Notes: generated from the sequence alone by a model not told the origin. 64,000 nt of DNA from Aureispira sp. CCB-QB1 (GCA_945870185.1 CAMBRK010000010.1:22761-86760); one strand, 5' to 3'; shown: positions 1-9,031, numbered from the stretch's first letter. Numbers and translations: made by a program.

Positions 1-942
1 GAAAATAGTGTTGAACGAATCCAATGTATTATCATTGGTTCAGGGCCTGCCGGATACACCGCGGCCATATATGCGTCTAGAGCCAATCTTAAACCCATAC
101 TTTATACGGGTAAAGAACCAGGAGGACAATTGACCATTACAAATGATGTAGAAAATTACCCTGGATACCCCGATGGAATCATGGGGCCACAAATGATGGA
201 AGATTTCAAAAATCAAGCACTCCGATTTGGGACAGACATTAGATATGAATTAATAGACAAGGTAGATTTTACTGGTCCAGTACATAAAATATGGTCAGAA
301 ACAGGACATGAAATCCATGCTGATGCTGTAATTATTGCTACAGGTGCAAGTGCCAAGTGGTTGGGATTAGAGTCGGAACAAAGACTTATGAATCATGGAG
401 TTTCTGCTTGTGCCGTCTGTGATGGGTTCTTTTTTAGAGGTCAAGAAGTAGCCATAGTAGGAGCAGGAGATACGGCCGCGGAAGAAGCCACTTACTTAGC
501 TAAGATGTGTAAAAAAGTACATTTATTAGTCCGAAGGGACGAAATGCGAGCTTCTAAAATTATGCAAGAGAGAGTATTTAATACCGCAAACTTAGAAGTT
601 CATTGGAATACAGAAACTGAAGAAATTTTAGGAGAAGACAGCGTCAATGGAGTCAGGATAGCTAATAATGTTACTGGTGAAAAAACTGTACTTCCCGTGA
701 CCGGATTTTTTGTAGCCATTGGTCATAAGCCTAATACTGATATTTTTGAAGGTTGGCTAGATATGGATGCTAACAAATATTTGAGAGCTGTCCCGGGGCG
801 CACCTTTACAAATGTAGAAGGAGTCTTCGTCAGTGGTGATGCTCAGGATCATATATACAGACAGGCAGTTACAGCTGCGGGTAGTGGTTGTATGGCTGCA
901 CTAGATGCTGAAAGATATCTTTCGGATAAAGGAATTATTTAA
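1..942 (+). CDS. trxB: Thioredoxin reductase, 5' end cut by window
   Basis: FAD/NADPH-dependent reductase that keeps cytoplasmic thioredoxin reduced. The frame is open from base 1, so the start codon lies outside the window; 313 residues are visible. In window numbering these show the FAD-binding motif GSGPAGYT (residues 13-20), the redox-active pair CAVC (C137, C140), the NADPH-binding VGAGDTAAEE (about 153-162) and the C-terminal FAD motif around FVSGDAQD. Low-molecular-weight TrxB is about 310-320 aa, so only a few N-terminal residues are missing. It ends 30 bases before an aldolase gene on the same strand and may be co-transcribed with it. The family call is firm from the combination of CxxC and both nucleotide motifs. 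Confidence 0.95.
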   Translation, partial: ENSVERIQCIIIGSGPAGYTAAIYASRANLKPILYTGKEPGGQLTITNDVENYPGYPDGIMGPQMMEDFKNQALRFGTDIRYELIDKVDFTGPVHKIWSETGHEIHADAVIIATGASAKWLGLESEQRLMNHGVSACAVCDGFFFRGQEVAIVGAGDTAAEEATYLAKMCKKVHLLVRRDEMRASKIMQERVFNTANLEVHWNTETEEILGEDSVNGVRIANNVTGEKTVLPVTGFFVAIGHKPNTDIFEGWLDMDANKYLRAVPGRTFTNVEGVFVSGDAQDHIYRQAVTAAGSGCMAALDAERYLSDKGII

Positions 943-972
943 ACTCATTTCTAATATAAAAACAAAATAAGA

Positions 973-2046
973 ATGTCCACAAGTAGATTCAGGCCAGGAG
1001 TATTATTCGGAGATGAAGTAACTGAGTTGCTTCATTACGCCAATGAAAACGATTTTGCCATTCCAGCGGTGAATGTTATCGGTACCAACTCTGTAAATGC
1101 TGCCTTAGAGACGGCCAAAGCTGTGAATTCTCCCATCATTATTCAATTTAGCAATGGAGGAGCTGCTTTTTATGCTGGAAAAAGCTTAAGTAATGATGGT
1201 CAAAGGTCCGCCATTTTAGGTGGTATCTCTGGCGCAATGCATGTGCACAACATAGCTGAAGCCTACGGTGTACCTGTGATACTGCATACAGATCATTGTG
1301 CTAAAAATTTACTTCCGTGGGTGGATGGATTACTGGATGCTTCTGAAAAGCACTATGAAAAGTATGGTCATCCTTTGTACTCTAGTCATATGCTAGATCT
1401 TTCAGAAGAACCACTGCATGAAAATATTGAAATATGCGCAAACTATCTGGCTAGGATGCATGAAATGGGTATGACCCTTGAAATAGAACTGGGAGTTACT
1501 GGTGGAGAAGAAGATGGAGTAGATAATTCAGACGTGGATAGTAGCAAGTTATATACTCAACCAGAAGAAGTTGCTTATTCTTATGAAGAACTCATGAAAA
1601 TTAGTAATAAATTTACGATTGCAGCAGCATTTGGAAATGTACACGGTGTATATAAACCAGGTAATGTAAAACTTCAACCGATTATATTAAAAAATAGTCA
1701 GGAATATATCCAGAAGAAATTTGGAACCGGTCCTAATCCTGTAAATTTCGTATTCCATGGAGGATCAGGAAGCAGTAGAGAAGAAATCAGAGAAGCCATT
1801 CACTATGGAGCTGTAAAAATGAATATAGATACCGATATGCAATGGGCTTATTGGGAAGGAGTTAGAGACTTTTACGAAAGTAAAAAAGCATACCTACAAG
1901 CTCAAATCGGAAATCCTGAAGGTGCTGATAAACCTAATAAAAAGTTTTATGACCCGAGAGTTTGGTTAAGAAGTGGTGAGACTACATTTGTTAATAGAAT
2001 GAAATTAGCTTTTGAAGACTTGAACTGCATCAGTAGAAATGTTTGA
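973..2046 (+). CDS. fbaA: Class II fructose-bisphosphate aldolase
   Basis: Zinc-dependent aldolase that cleaves fructose-1,6-bisphosphate into dihydroxyacetone phosphate and glyceraldehyde-3-phosphate (glycolysis and gluconeogenesis). At 357 aa it matches the long class IIA (E. coli FbaA) type. Visible motifs are HTDHCAKNLLPW (D107 catalytic, H108 zinc), ELGVTGGEEDG, the zinc-ligand segment FGNVHGVYKPGN and the phosphate-binding HGGSGSS. The ATG at 973 is preceded by an A-rich stretch rather than a Shine-Dalgarno, as is usual in Bacteroidota. It follows trxB closely; a palindrome-ended repeat lies downstream. Confidence 0.96.
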   Translation: MSTSRFRPGVLFGDEVTELLHYANENDFAIPAVNVIGTNSVNAALETAKAVNSPIIIQFSNGGAAFYAGKSLSNDGQRSAILGGISGAMHVHNIAEAYGVPVILHTDHCAKNLLPWVDGLLDASEKHYEKYGHPLYSSHMLDLSEEPLHENIEICANYLARMHEMGMTLEIELGVTGGEEDGVDNSDVDSSKLYTQPEEVAYSYEELMKISNKFTIAAAFGNVHGVYKPGNVKLQPIILKNSQEYIQKKFGTGPNPVNFVFHGGSGSSREEIREAIHYGAVKMNIDTDMQWAYWEGVRDFYESKKAYLQAQIGNPEGADKPNKKFYDPRVWLRSGETTFVNRMKLAFEDLNCISRNV

Positions 2047-2065
2047 TCATTTTTTTTAATCATAA

Positions 2066-2243
2066 GTTAAACCTGAATTATGCATTGGAACTTCATTGTG
2101 AGAGCGTAAATCGCAAAAAAATCAGCCATTTAGATTCGAAAAGCGTAGCACCGCTACGGTTACAGAAGATAGATGGGCGAAACTTCTGATTTACAGCGAT
2201 TTAGGTTCGTAATAGATTTTCTAATGCATAATCCAGGTTAAAA
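2066..2243. repeat. Palindrome-ended intergenic repeat, copy 1
   Basis: About 178 bp bounded by inverted ends. The left end reads AACCTGAATTATGCATT and the right end is its near-complement AATGCATAATCCAGGTT. Inside is a short hairpin, CGTAGC-ACC-GCTACG (about 2143-2157), set in a roughly 33-base block (2137-2169). The same ends and the same block, inverted, recur at 23931-24220. There is no ORF inside. It resembles a non-autonomous MITE/REP-like element; no partner transposase is seen in the window. Confidence 0.75.
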
Positions 2244-2338
2244 GAGCGGTAAGACTTCAAGACTGTTCCACTTTTTTTTTAAAATCATACTCTAAGCATT
2301 TCTAATGAGTTCTTAATTTTTTCTATTCTTTAATTGTT

Positions 2339-2346
2339 TACCTTTG
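2339..2346 (+). promoter_or_regulatory. Bacteroidota -7 box TACCTTTG
   Basis: TACCTTTG fits the TAnnTTTG consensus and lies 24 bases before the ATG at 2371. It supports that ATG over an in-frame TTG at 2344, which would sit inside the promoter. No clear -33 TTG was found. Confidence 0.55.
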
Positions 2347-2370
2347 TGCTGTTTTAAAAATATAGAAAAA

Positions 2371-5004
2371 ATGCAAAAGTGGTTTTTTATAGTTTTTGTA
2401 ACGGTACAACTTTCAGTAAACGCTCAAAGCTATGCTCTCAAAGCCAATATAGTAAACGAAGATCAGCAGCCTTTATATGGTGTTATGTTAATGATAGGAG
2501 ACGAAGTGTTTTTTTCTGATCTCCAAGGACAAGTGAAATTTACTTCAAACCAAAAAAATATCCAATTTAGCCTTCAATATTTGGGTATGAAAGATACAAC
2601 TATTTCCACAGTGCTCCAGCAGTTTGATACCCATCTAGGTATCATTATTATGGAGGAAAGTAGGACCATCATGAAAGAAGTCAATATAAGTTCATCACAA
2701 ATGACTTATAGAGGGAATATTCAAGGAACCAATTATTACGTCAGTCCATTGGTAATTAAAAAGATGCAACCTATTTCCACGGAAGAAGTACTCAAAACGC
2801 TTCCAGGTGTCAATGTACTCGGAGATATGGGACTTGGCAATAGAATCAATGTCAGTATCAGAGGATCATGGGGAAGGCGATCTGAAAAAGTACTCATGCT
2901 CGAAGATGGATCACCTATTTCGCCAGCTCCATATATTGGTCCCGGAATCTATTACAATCCTATCAGCGAGCGAGTATCTGGTATAGAAGTATATACAGGA
3001 GCAGATGTACTACGTTATGGTACTAACAACATGTTTGGAATCATCAATTATCTTACTCCTAAACCATCACAAAAACCTACGATCAAGGCCAAAGTAACTA
3101 CAGGTCAAAGAGGTCTGTTTGCAGGTTTGCTTTCCTATAGTGGTACTTGGAATAAAGTGGGTACTCATATAGAAGCTATTTATAAAAAGTTCGATGGATT
3201 CACACAATTTTCTTCTATTGAAATGCTCAATTTCAATGCTAAGATATTTGCAGAACTCAGTCATAACCAATCCATTTTTTTTAAAATTAATAGTCAGTTT
3301 GAAGATAATAATGCTACCTTGAGTTCCATTACGCCATTTACCTTCAGAATTGATCCTACACTCAATCCATTCGATGCTGACCGATTTACGATGCATAGAT
3401 ATGGATTGGATTTGATACATAAATGGACACCAACAAAGTCCACTTCATTGAATACTAGGATTTTTGCTTCTGATTTTGCCAGAGATTGGTATAGGCAAAA
3501 TAACATAGTCATCCCTGCATCTCAGGTTAGATCTTATGTAGGTGAAAAAATTTTTTCAGAAAAGTATAGATATCTTGAAGGTAAAGAATTTTCAGAAGAG
3601 GATTTTGTGCGTGTAGGTAGTCTCAATAGTAAAAAAAGAGAGTCTAGTACAAATAGTAGATGGCATTATACCGTTATAGCTGCAGATCAGACCTTTACGA
3701 ATAGTCTATTTGGTGATCAATGGAGTAATAATGTAGAAGCCCAAATCAAATACCATAGAGAAACTTATCAAGATATGATTATTGCTGCTGACTCGTCTCG
3801 ATGGGCTCGCACAGGTCGTTTTACCACTGATCTGGACTATGTCTTACATGCTATATCAGGATATGTAAGAAATCATTTTATCTATAGAAATCTGCATGTC
3901 ACACCCATCTTGAGGTGGGAACAAGTGTGGATGGATAGACAAGATAGATTGGCTCTAGCCAATAATCCCAATACTATTACTGATAAAGATAATGTAAGGA
4001 CCAATAGTTTTAATATCCTACAGCCAGGTATTACGTTTGCTTTACAACACAACAATCACAAATGGTTCGGAAGTGTGTATAGAGGATATATCGCGCCATC
4101 GAAATATTTTGCATTTTTGGTCGAAAGAGATGGTATATTGGTACAACCATTGAGTACGGAGTTACTTAGTAATGTTAAACCAGAAATTTCTATTAATTCT
4201 GAATTGGGTGTAAGAGGAGAGTGGTTTAAAGGCCAACTATCAGGACAAATAGCAGTATTTAACAATAGAATTAGTAACTTTTATCTTGCAGGTTGGAATG
4301 AGTTTTTTGATAAGCTAGGTGTCATTAATGTTCAAGGTGCAGAACTCTCACTCAAATGGGACATCATTAAGCATCACGAAAATCACAAATTAAGTCTACA
4401 ACCCAATTTTACATTACTGCGGTCCAGAGTTATATCTGGCGAGTTACACGATCGACATTTGTTTACCCAAATCCGACATACTGACCTCACGCGACAAGAA
4501 CTGCTTGATAAAGCTACTGCAAACCCTAATGGATATACCTTTTATACAAAAAATGCTGATGGACAAGAAATGATATTTAATCCTTTAGTATCTTCTGATT
4601 TAAATAAAGTTACTAAAACGGTATATAAATATGGTAACCAAGGAATCACTGACGGGCAATCCCCTTATGCGCCTGCATTATCATATAATATCAATTTGAA
4701 TTATGGATATAAAAAATGGAATGTAGGTTTGTCATACAATTATGTAGGAGATCAATATGCAGAATTCGCTAATTTTGAAAATGTTTCAGGAGATGGTGGA
4801 CTAGGCAGAATAGAAGCCTTCAGTACCTACGATCTCAATTTAGGAGTGGATTTTAGCATTAAGAAAGTAAGCTGTCATTTTTTTGTTGCTGGGAAAAATC
4901 TAGGAGATGATATCGTTACTGGTTCTAGACTCAATCGTGGCCAATCAGGTATTATGCCTATCGGTTTCAGACAGATAAATTCAGGGATTACTTTTGAATT
5001 TTGA
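2371..5004 (+). CDS. TonB-dependent outer-membrane receptor, probable copper-related substrate
   Basis: 877 aa outer-membrane active transporter. From the ATG at 2371 there is a signal peptide (MQKWFFIVFVTVQLSVNAQ), then a carboxypeptidase-like/CNA-B type domain (about residues 20-100), a plug domain with the typical LKTLPGVNVLGDMGLGN and VSIRGS segments, and a long beta-barrel ending in aromatic FEF. It is the first gene of a locus with MbnP- and MbnH-like proteins, so copper or a copper complex is the likely cargo. That substrate is inference; iron chelates cannot be excluded. The spacing to the next genes and their own promoter suggest they can also be transcribed separately. Confidence 0.88.
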   Translation: MQKWFFIVFVTVQLSVNAQSYALKANIVNEDQQPLYGVMLMIGDEVFFSDLQGQVKFTSNQKNIQFSLQYLGMKDTTISTVLQQFDTHLGIIIMEESRTIMKEVNISSSQMTYRGNIQGTNYYVSPLVIKKMQPISTEEVLKTLPGVNVLGDMGLGNRINVSIRGSWGRRSEKVLMLEDGSPISPAPYIGPGIYYNPISERVSGIEVYTGADVLRYGTNNMFGIINYLTPKPSQKPTIKAKVTTGQRGLFAGLLSYSGTWNKVGTHIEAIYKKFDGFTQFSSIEMLNFNAKIFAELSHNQSIFFKINSQFEDNNATLSSITPFTFRIDPTLNPFDADRFTMHRYGLDLIHKWTPTKSTSLNTRIFASDFARDWYRQNNIVIPASQVRSYVGEKIFSEKYRYLEGKEFSEEDFVRVGSLNSKKRESSTNSRWHYTVIAADQTFTNSLFGDQWSNNVEAQIKYHRETYQDMIIAADSSRWARTGRFTTDLDYVLHAISGYVRNHFIYRNLHVTPILRWEQVWMDRQDRLALANNPNTITDKDNVRTNSFNILQPGITFALQHNNHKWFGSVYRGYIAPSKYFAFLVERDGILVQPLSTELLSNVKPEISINSELGVRGEWFKGQLSGQIAVFNNRISNFYLAGWNEFFDKLGVINVQGAELSLKWDIIKHHENHKLSLQPNFTLLRSRVISGELHDRHLFTQIRHTDLTRQELLDKATANPNGYTFYTKNADGQEMIFNPLVSSDLNKVTKTVYKYGNQGITDGQSPYAPALSYNINLNYGYKKWNVGLSYNYVGDQYAEFANFENVSGDGGLGRIEAFSTYDLNLGVDFSIKKVSCHFFVAGKNLGDDIVTGSRLNRGQSGIMPIGFRQINSGITFEF

Positions 5005-5026
5005 TCTTTTAATGATTCAAATCATA

Positions 5027-5055
5027 TTGTTAAACTAAATTTTGTCTTACTTTTG
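5027..5055 (+). promoter_or_regulatory. Bacteroidota promoter: TTG (5027-5029), 18-base spacer, TACTTTTG (5048-5055)
   Basis: Both elements of the TTG/TAnnTTTG promoter are present with normal spacing. The ATG at 5060 lies only 4 bases after the -7 box, so transcription would start at or next to the start codon (possible leaderless mRNA). Confidence 0.6.
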
Positions 5056-5059
5056 CAGC

Positions 5060-5449
5060 ATGAACCCAAGAATATATGCTATATTATTAACCATTCTGAT
5101 GACTTTGCCAGTCTTCAGTAAGGTTGTAGTATATTTCAATTGGAAAATCAATCAAGACTATATTTCAAAAAATTTATGTGTCAATAAAGACAAACCTGTA
5201 CTTAAATGTAAAGGAAAATGTCAATTGATGATGAAAATGAAAGAAACTGAACCTGTAAAAGAAACACCATTACGTACATATCTGAAGGACGTATTGTTAA
5301 GTCCTTTCGTATTGTCGAATCATCAAATGTACTATGCCTTGGATGATTCAAATATGATTTACACTACTGTTTTACTTCATCATTTTAACAAATTTCATAG
5401 CCTTCTATCTGACAAACGTCTGGATAATCCACCAGATACGATCTCTTAA
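5060..5449 (+). CDS. Small Cys/Met-containing membrane-anchored protein of metal locus
   Basis: 129 aa with an N-terminal hydrophobic segment (residues 5-27) that may be a signal anchor, then a region with three cysteines (C40, C50, C54; the last two as CKGKC) followed by QLMMKMKE. Such Cys/Met clustering is compatible with copper or heavy-metal handling, but no named family was recognised. An upstream in-frame TTG (5042) overlaps the promoter and is unlikely to be the start. Its position between the TonB receptor and the CDVCGC outer-membrane protein argues for a role in the same metal pathway. The function is unproven. Confidence 0.75.
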   Translation: MNPRIYAILLTILMTLPVFSKVVVYFNWKINQDYISKNLCVNKDKPVLKCKGKCQLMMKMKETEPVKETPLRTYLKDVLLSPFVLSNHQMYYALDDSNMIYTTVLLHHFNKFHSLLSDKRLDNPPDTIS

Positions 5450-5540
5450 CTTCCTTCTTTTTATAAATAAACATACTGCAACAGGAATGAATTTGTTCTT
5501 GAAGTTTTATGTTGTTTTTTTTAAATAATATATTTTTTAG

Positions 5541-6461
5541 ATGACTCGAGTATATAAGTGTCTTATACTTGGTCTCTTAATATTTATATCAAAGGAAAGT
5601 CAGGCTTGCGATGTTTGTGGTTGTGCTGTAAATGGTATGCAATTTGGTATTATCCCACAGTTTAAAAAACATTTTGCAGGTGTTAAGGGCACTTACAGAA
5701 GTTTTACATCAACACATCATCCATTGTTTTCTCATGAAAAGCAAAGTACAAGCCATGAAAGCTTTACGACTATAGATATTTGGAGCCGTTGGTTAATCAA
5801 TGACCGTATTCAGATTTTTACCTTGTTTCCACTACATCATATAGAAAAGCAAGAAGATGCTGTTATTTCAAGAAATTCAGGTATTGGAGATATCAGTATG
5901 ACTGTTTTGTATTCTATCTTAGACAATAAAAAGAATGCATCAGGTAATTTTATTCATCAGCTGCAAATAGGTGGAGGCATCAAACTTCCAACCGGTCACA
6001 ATGATAAGATCGTAGCAAATGATGATTGGGTTCCAGGTTTTCAATTAGGTACAGGAACATTGGATTTTACAGCCAATATTAATTACATTATCAGGTACAA
6101 AAAATCAGGTGTCATGAGTGAGTTGGGATACCGTTGGAACCAACTTAACAAAAAACATAATTTTGAGTTTGGTGATAGATTGTCTTCTTCACTCAAATAT
6201 TTTTATGTTTTTAACTGGAAAGGCAAAACTTGGATGCCATCTGCGGGATTAACCCATGATTTTGCAAGTCAAGATTTTCATGAAGGAGATTCGCTGCTTC
6301 TTTCTGGTGGCAATGCTCTTTTTGGTCATGTTGGTTTGGATTTTTTTAGTCCTTTAGTAAATGGTGGTTTCTTTGTTCAGCCAGCTGTTTATAACAACGT
6401 CGCTTCTGGCAACTTAGTACCACACACCCGATATGGGGCTCATATCAATTTGTTTTTTTAA
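5541..6461 (+). CDS. Outer-membrane beta-barrel protein with CDVCGC motif
   Basis: 306 aa. A signal peptide is followed immediately by a cysteine motif, C23-D-V-C26-G-C28, at the start of the mature protein. The rest is a series of amphipathic beta-strands (GIGDISMTVLYS, LQIGGGIKLPTG, SELGYRWNQ) ending in an aromatic HINLFF, typical of an outer-membrane barrel of the transporter/phenol-degradation-like type. Exposed CxxCxC just after signal cleavage would suit metal binding. It lies between the small Cys/Met protein and the MbnP-like lipoprotein and is probably co-expressed with both. The exact role is unknown. Confidence 0.75.
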   Translation: MTRVYKCLILGLLIFISKESQACDVCGCAVNGMQFGIIPQFKKHFAGVKGTYRSFTSTHHPLFSHEKQSTSHESFTTIDIWSRWLINDRIQIFTLFPLHHIEKQEDAVISRNSGIGDISMTVLYSILDNKKNASGNFIHQLQIGGGIKLPTGHNDKIVANDDWVPGFQLGTGTLDFTANINYIIRYKKSGVMSELGYRWNQLNKKHNFEFGDRLSSSLKYFYVFNWKGKTWMPSAGLTHDFASQDFHEGDSLLLSGGNALFGHVGLDFFSPLVNGGFFVQPAVYNNVASGNLVPHTRYGAHINLFF

Positions 6462-6496
6462 TCATAATTCTTTAAAATTTTAAACAAAATTAAAAA

Positions 6497-7252
6497 ATGA
6501 AATCATTAAATATATTTTTATTAATTGTGCTTATCTCAAGTTTGGTTATTACTTCATGTAAAAAAGATGAAGTTGCTTCTTTACAAAAAGGTTCTGTTTC
6601 CATTGAGTTTGATCATGTGTGGGGCAGTAATGAAGGTGAATTTTCATTAAATAAAGAACTTACCCATCCGATGCTCGGAGAAAAAATGACATTTAGTTTA
6701 TTTCAATACTATGTTTCTAATGTTAGGTTGAAAAAAGCAGATGGAACTTGGTGGACTATGCCTGAAAGTTACTTTATTGTAGATGCTGCAACTGATGAAG
6801 GGAAAGTGATCACCATACCAGATGTACCAGGTGGAGAGTACACTGATGTTGAATTGATGTATGGAGTAGATAGCTTGCGTAGTACTTCAGGTGCCCAAAC
6901 GGGCGCATTATCTCCATCAAACGGTATGTTTTGGAGTTGGAACTCAGGTTATATCATGGTGAAAGCAGAAGGCACTGCACCTACATCTTCTGATGGAACG
7001 TTTGTTTTTCATTTAGGTGGATTCAAAGGTGATAATAAGGTACAAACTATAAAGACATATGCATTTGGTAGCAAACTGGTTGTAGATGGTACGAGAGAGG
7101 CAGAAGTACATATGATTGCAAATCCAGCAAGATTGTGGCACGGAGCACAAAAATTATCAGAAAAATCAAAACAAACAATGCCTGGAGCATTGGCAAAATC
7201 AATGTCTACTAATTTTTATGATGTGATTAGATTTGATCATATACATAATTAA
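6497..7252 (+). CDS. MbnP-like copper-binding lipoprotein
   Basis: 251 aa. It has a lipoprotein signal peptide with cleavage before C21 (VITSC). The mature region matches the MbnP family: VSIEFDHVWG near the start, FQYYVSNVRLKK, and the diagnostic Trp segment GMFWSWNSGYIMVKAEG (W146, W148). In the family, a tryptophan is oxidised to kynurenine by the partner di-heme enzyme MbnH, which creates a high-affinity periplasmic copper site. A peroxidase of the right type follows. The family call is strong; copper binding is inferred from the family. No methanobactin biosynthesis gene is visible, so the pair probably serves general copper acquisition. Confidence 0.88.
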   Translation: MKSLNIFLLIVLISSLVITSCKKDEVASLQKGSVSIEFDHVWGSNEGEFSLNKELTHPMLGEKMTFSLFQYYVSNVRLKKADGTWWTMPESYFIVDAATDEGKVITIPDVPGGEYTDVELMYGVDSLRSTSGAQTGALSPSNGMFWSWNSGYIMVKAEGTAPTSSDGTFVFHLGGFKGDNKVQTIKTYAFGSKLVVDGTREAEVHMIANPARLWHGAQKLSEKSKQTMPGALAKSMSTNFYDVIRFDHIHN

Positions 7253-7334
7253 TCATCAATATTACAAATGTGTAAATGTCCACTCGGTAATTTGCATATT
7301 TAATATATAACGCATTGTAAATCAGTTTATAAAA

Positions 7335-7386
7335 TCTGGATTATGAGTTAGGTTGTAACAGTAGTTATGCTAACTCATAATCTAGA
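7335..7386 (+). promoter_or_regulatory. 17-bp-stem inverted repeat between mbnP-like and mbnH-like genes
   Basis: TCTGGATTATGAGTTAG (7335-7351) pairs with CTAACTCATAATCTAGA (7370-7386). The only non-Watson-Crick position is a G-U, and the loop is 18 bases. There is no T-tract, so it is not a classic intrinsic terminator. It could tune expression of the downstream heme enzyme, stabilise the upstream mRNA, or be a regulator site. Confidence 0.65.
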
Positions 7387-7423
7387 TAATATCCAATATT
7401 TTGTTATCTCAAACCAAAGTATC

Positions 7424-8455
7424 ATGGCAAGATTAATATTTTTGAAACTTGCAGGTCTCCTTTTAGTTTCATTTTTTTTAGGATCATGTACAGATCATCA
7501 AAGTAACTCATCTTTTGCATTGAGTTACCCTGATTATTTTCCTGATCCGATTTATCAATCCACTCGAAACCCCATAACTAAAGAAGGTTTTGAATTAGGT
7601 AGGGCTTTATTTCACGACCCTATATTGTCAACTGACAGCACTATTAGTTGTGAGTCTTGTCATGCTCAAGGACATGCATTTGCAGATCATAATGTTGCAT
7701 TGAGTGAAGGCATTGCAGGTAGAAGAGGTGTCAGAAATAGTCCAGCTATTTTTAATGCAGCTTGGCAACCCCATTTTATGTGGGATGGAGGTATCAATCA
7801 TATTGAAGTCATGCCTGTTGCGCCTATAACTAATGATGTGGAAATGGGCGAAACTATGAATAATGTAGTGAAAAAACTGAATAGAAACCAAGCGTATAAA
7901 CGAAGATTTAAGCAAGTATTTAATGTCGATGTTATAGACGACCAGAAATTGTTATTTGCTTTAGCTCAGTATATGTCTATGTTAGTTTCTGCAACTTCAA
8001 AATATGATCAGGTAAGACAAAACAAAGCAATTTTTACAGACATTGAACAACAAGGATATGAAGTTTTTGTGCAAAAGTGTTCATCTTGCCACAAAGAACC
8101 GCTCTTTACTGACTATACTTTTCGCAACACTGGATTACCGGCCAAACCTGATGAAACGGGAAGGCATCATGTAACTTTAGAAGCAGAGGATATGCACAAA
8201 TTCAGGATGCCGTCGCTCAGAAACGTAGCGTTGACGTATCCTTATATGCATGATGGAAGATTCAAAACTCTAAGAGAAGTTTTAAACCATTATTCAGATA
8301 ATATGCAGGACTATTCCAATCTGGACCCATTATTTAAATTAGATAATGGTAAATTAGGTATACCTTTATCAGAGAATGAAAAAACTGCTTTAGAATCCTT
8401 TTTAAGAACACTTTCAGACTATTCATTTACATCTAATCCAATTTTTTCAGAATGA
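7424..8455 (+). CDS. MbnH-like di-heme cytochrome c peroxidase family protein
   Basis: 343 aa from the ATG at 7424, chosen because it starts a lipoprotein signal peptide (FFLGSC, C22); the upstream in-frame ATG at 7367 overlaps the inverted repeat. It has two c-type heme sites, CESCH (C76, C79, H80) and CSSCH (C219, C222, H223), in the bacterial CCP/MauG fold, with conserved FADH, RNSPAIFNAAW and FRMPSLRNVALT segments. Next to an MbnP-like gene it is best read as MbnH, the enzyme that oxidises the MbnP tryptophan to kynurenine. Generic peroxidase activity is the alternative. Its stop overlaps the start of the next gene by 4 bases. Confidence 0.88.
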   Translation: MARLIFLKLAGLLLVSFFLGSCTDHQSNSSFALSYPDYFPDPIYQSTRNPITKEGFELGRALFHDPILSTDSTISCESCHAQGHAFADHNVALSEGIAGRRGVRNSPAIFNAAWQPHFMWDGGINHIEVMPVAPITNDVEMGETMNNVVKKLNRNQAYKRRFKQVFNVDVIDDQKLLFALAQYMSMLVSATSKYDQVRQNKAIFTDIEQQGYEVFVQKCSSCHKEPLFTDYTFRNTGLPAKPDETGRHHVTLEAEDMHKFRMPSLRNVALTYPYMHDGRFKTLREVLNHYSDNMQDYSNLDPLFKLDNGKLGIPLSENEKTALESFLRTLSDYSFTSNPIFSE

Positions 8456-8835
8456 ATCCATTAATTTTAATCGTAGCTACGTTTACAATTTTTGTTCTAG
8501 GGTCATGTAATAAACAAACGCAATCCATAGAACATGAGACAACTATAGAAATTATACAGCCTTTTGAAAATCAAACTTTCACCCAAAATGATACTATTCA
8601 AATAGAAGCTTTTATTCAATCTAATGTGAGTATGCATGGGTATGAAGTTTTGATCCAGAAAGGGGGCGAAACTAAATCCTTAAAGTCTCGGCATACACAC
8701 AATAAAACCTTTGAAGTAAGAGCTGAATGGATTGTAGATACAGCAAATCTTGATGAAGTCACCATTGAAGTCATTGCAAATATTGATCATGAAAATACAA
8801 AACAATCAAAAAATATTATGGTTAAAATAAATTAA
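8452..8835 (+). CDS. Small lipoprotein, end of MbnPH locus
   Basis: 127 aa. The start codon overlaps the stop of the MbnH-like gene (ATGA), implying translational coupling. It has a lipoprotein signal (VLGSC, C19), then one Ig-like beta-rich domain (IQPFENQTFTQNDTIQIEAF...). A stretch with His and Met (SMHGYEVLIQKGG, SRHTHNKT) might contact metal, which is inference only. It resembles DUF4625-type secreted domains without a firm match. Tight coupling to the heme enzyme makes it a plausible accessory factor for copper loading. Confidence 0.72.
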   Translation: MNPLILIVATFTIFVLGSCNKQTQSIEHETTIEIIQPFENQTFTQNDTIQIEAFIQSNVSMHGYEVLIQKGGETKSLKSRHTHNKTFEVRAEWIVDTANLDEVTIEVIANIDHENTKQSKNIMVKIN

Positions 8836-9031
8836 ATACTATAAAAAGCCGTTGAATAAACCGTTACATAAATCTATGGATCGAATCATTTCAAAGGGTT
8901 TTAAAAGACCCTGTTGTGCCAGTGCTTTTGTCGATGTGCTTTTTATAATCGGACAATTAGTTATAGCTACCATATAATCCATTAGATTACATATCGTGCT
9001 CATTTCATAGGCTATAATTTGTAGTTTGGTC

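Noticed and set aside
3067..3512. - strand ORFs inside the TonB receptor gene
   Set aside because: Antisense shadows of a clearly coding frame; no family features.
7253..7423. Intrinsic terminator between the mbnP-like and mbnH-like genes
   Set aside because: The hairpin is strong but no T-tract follows, so it is kept as a regulatory inverted repeat instead.
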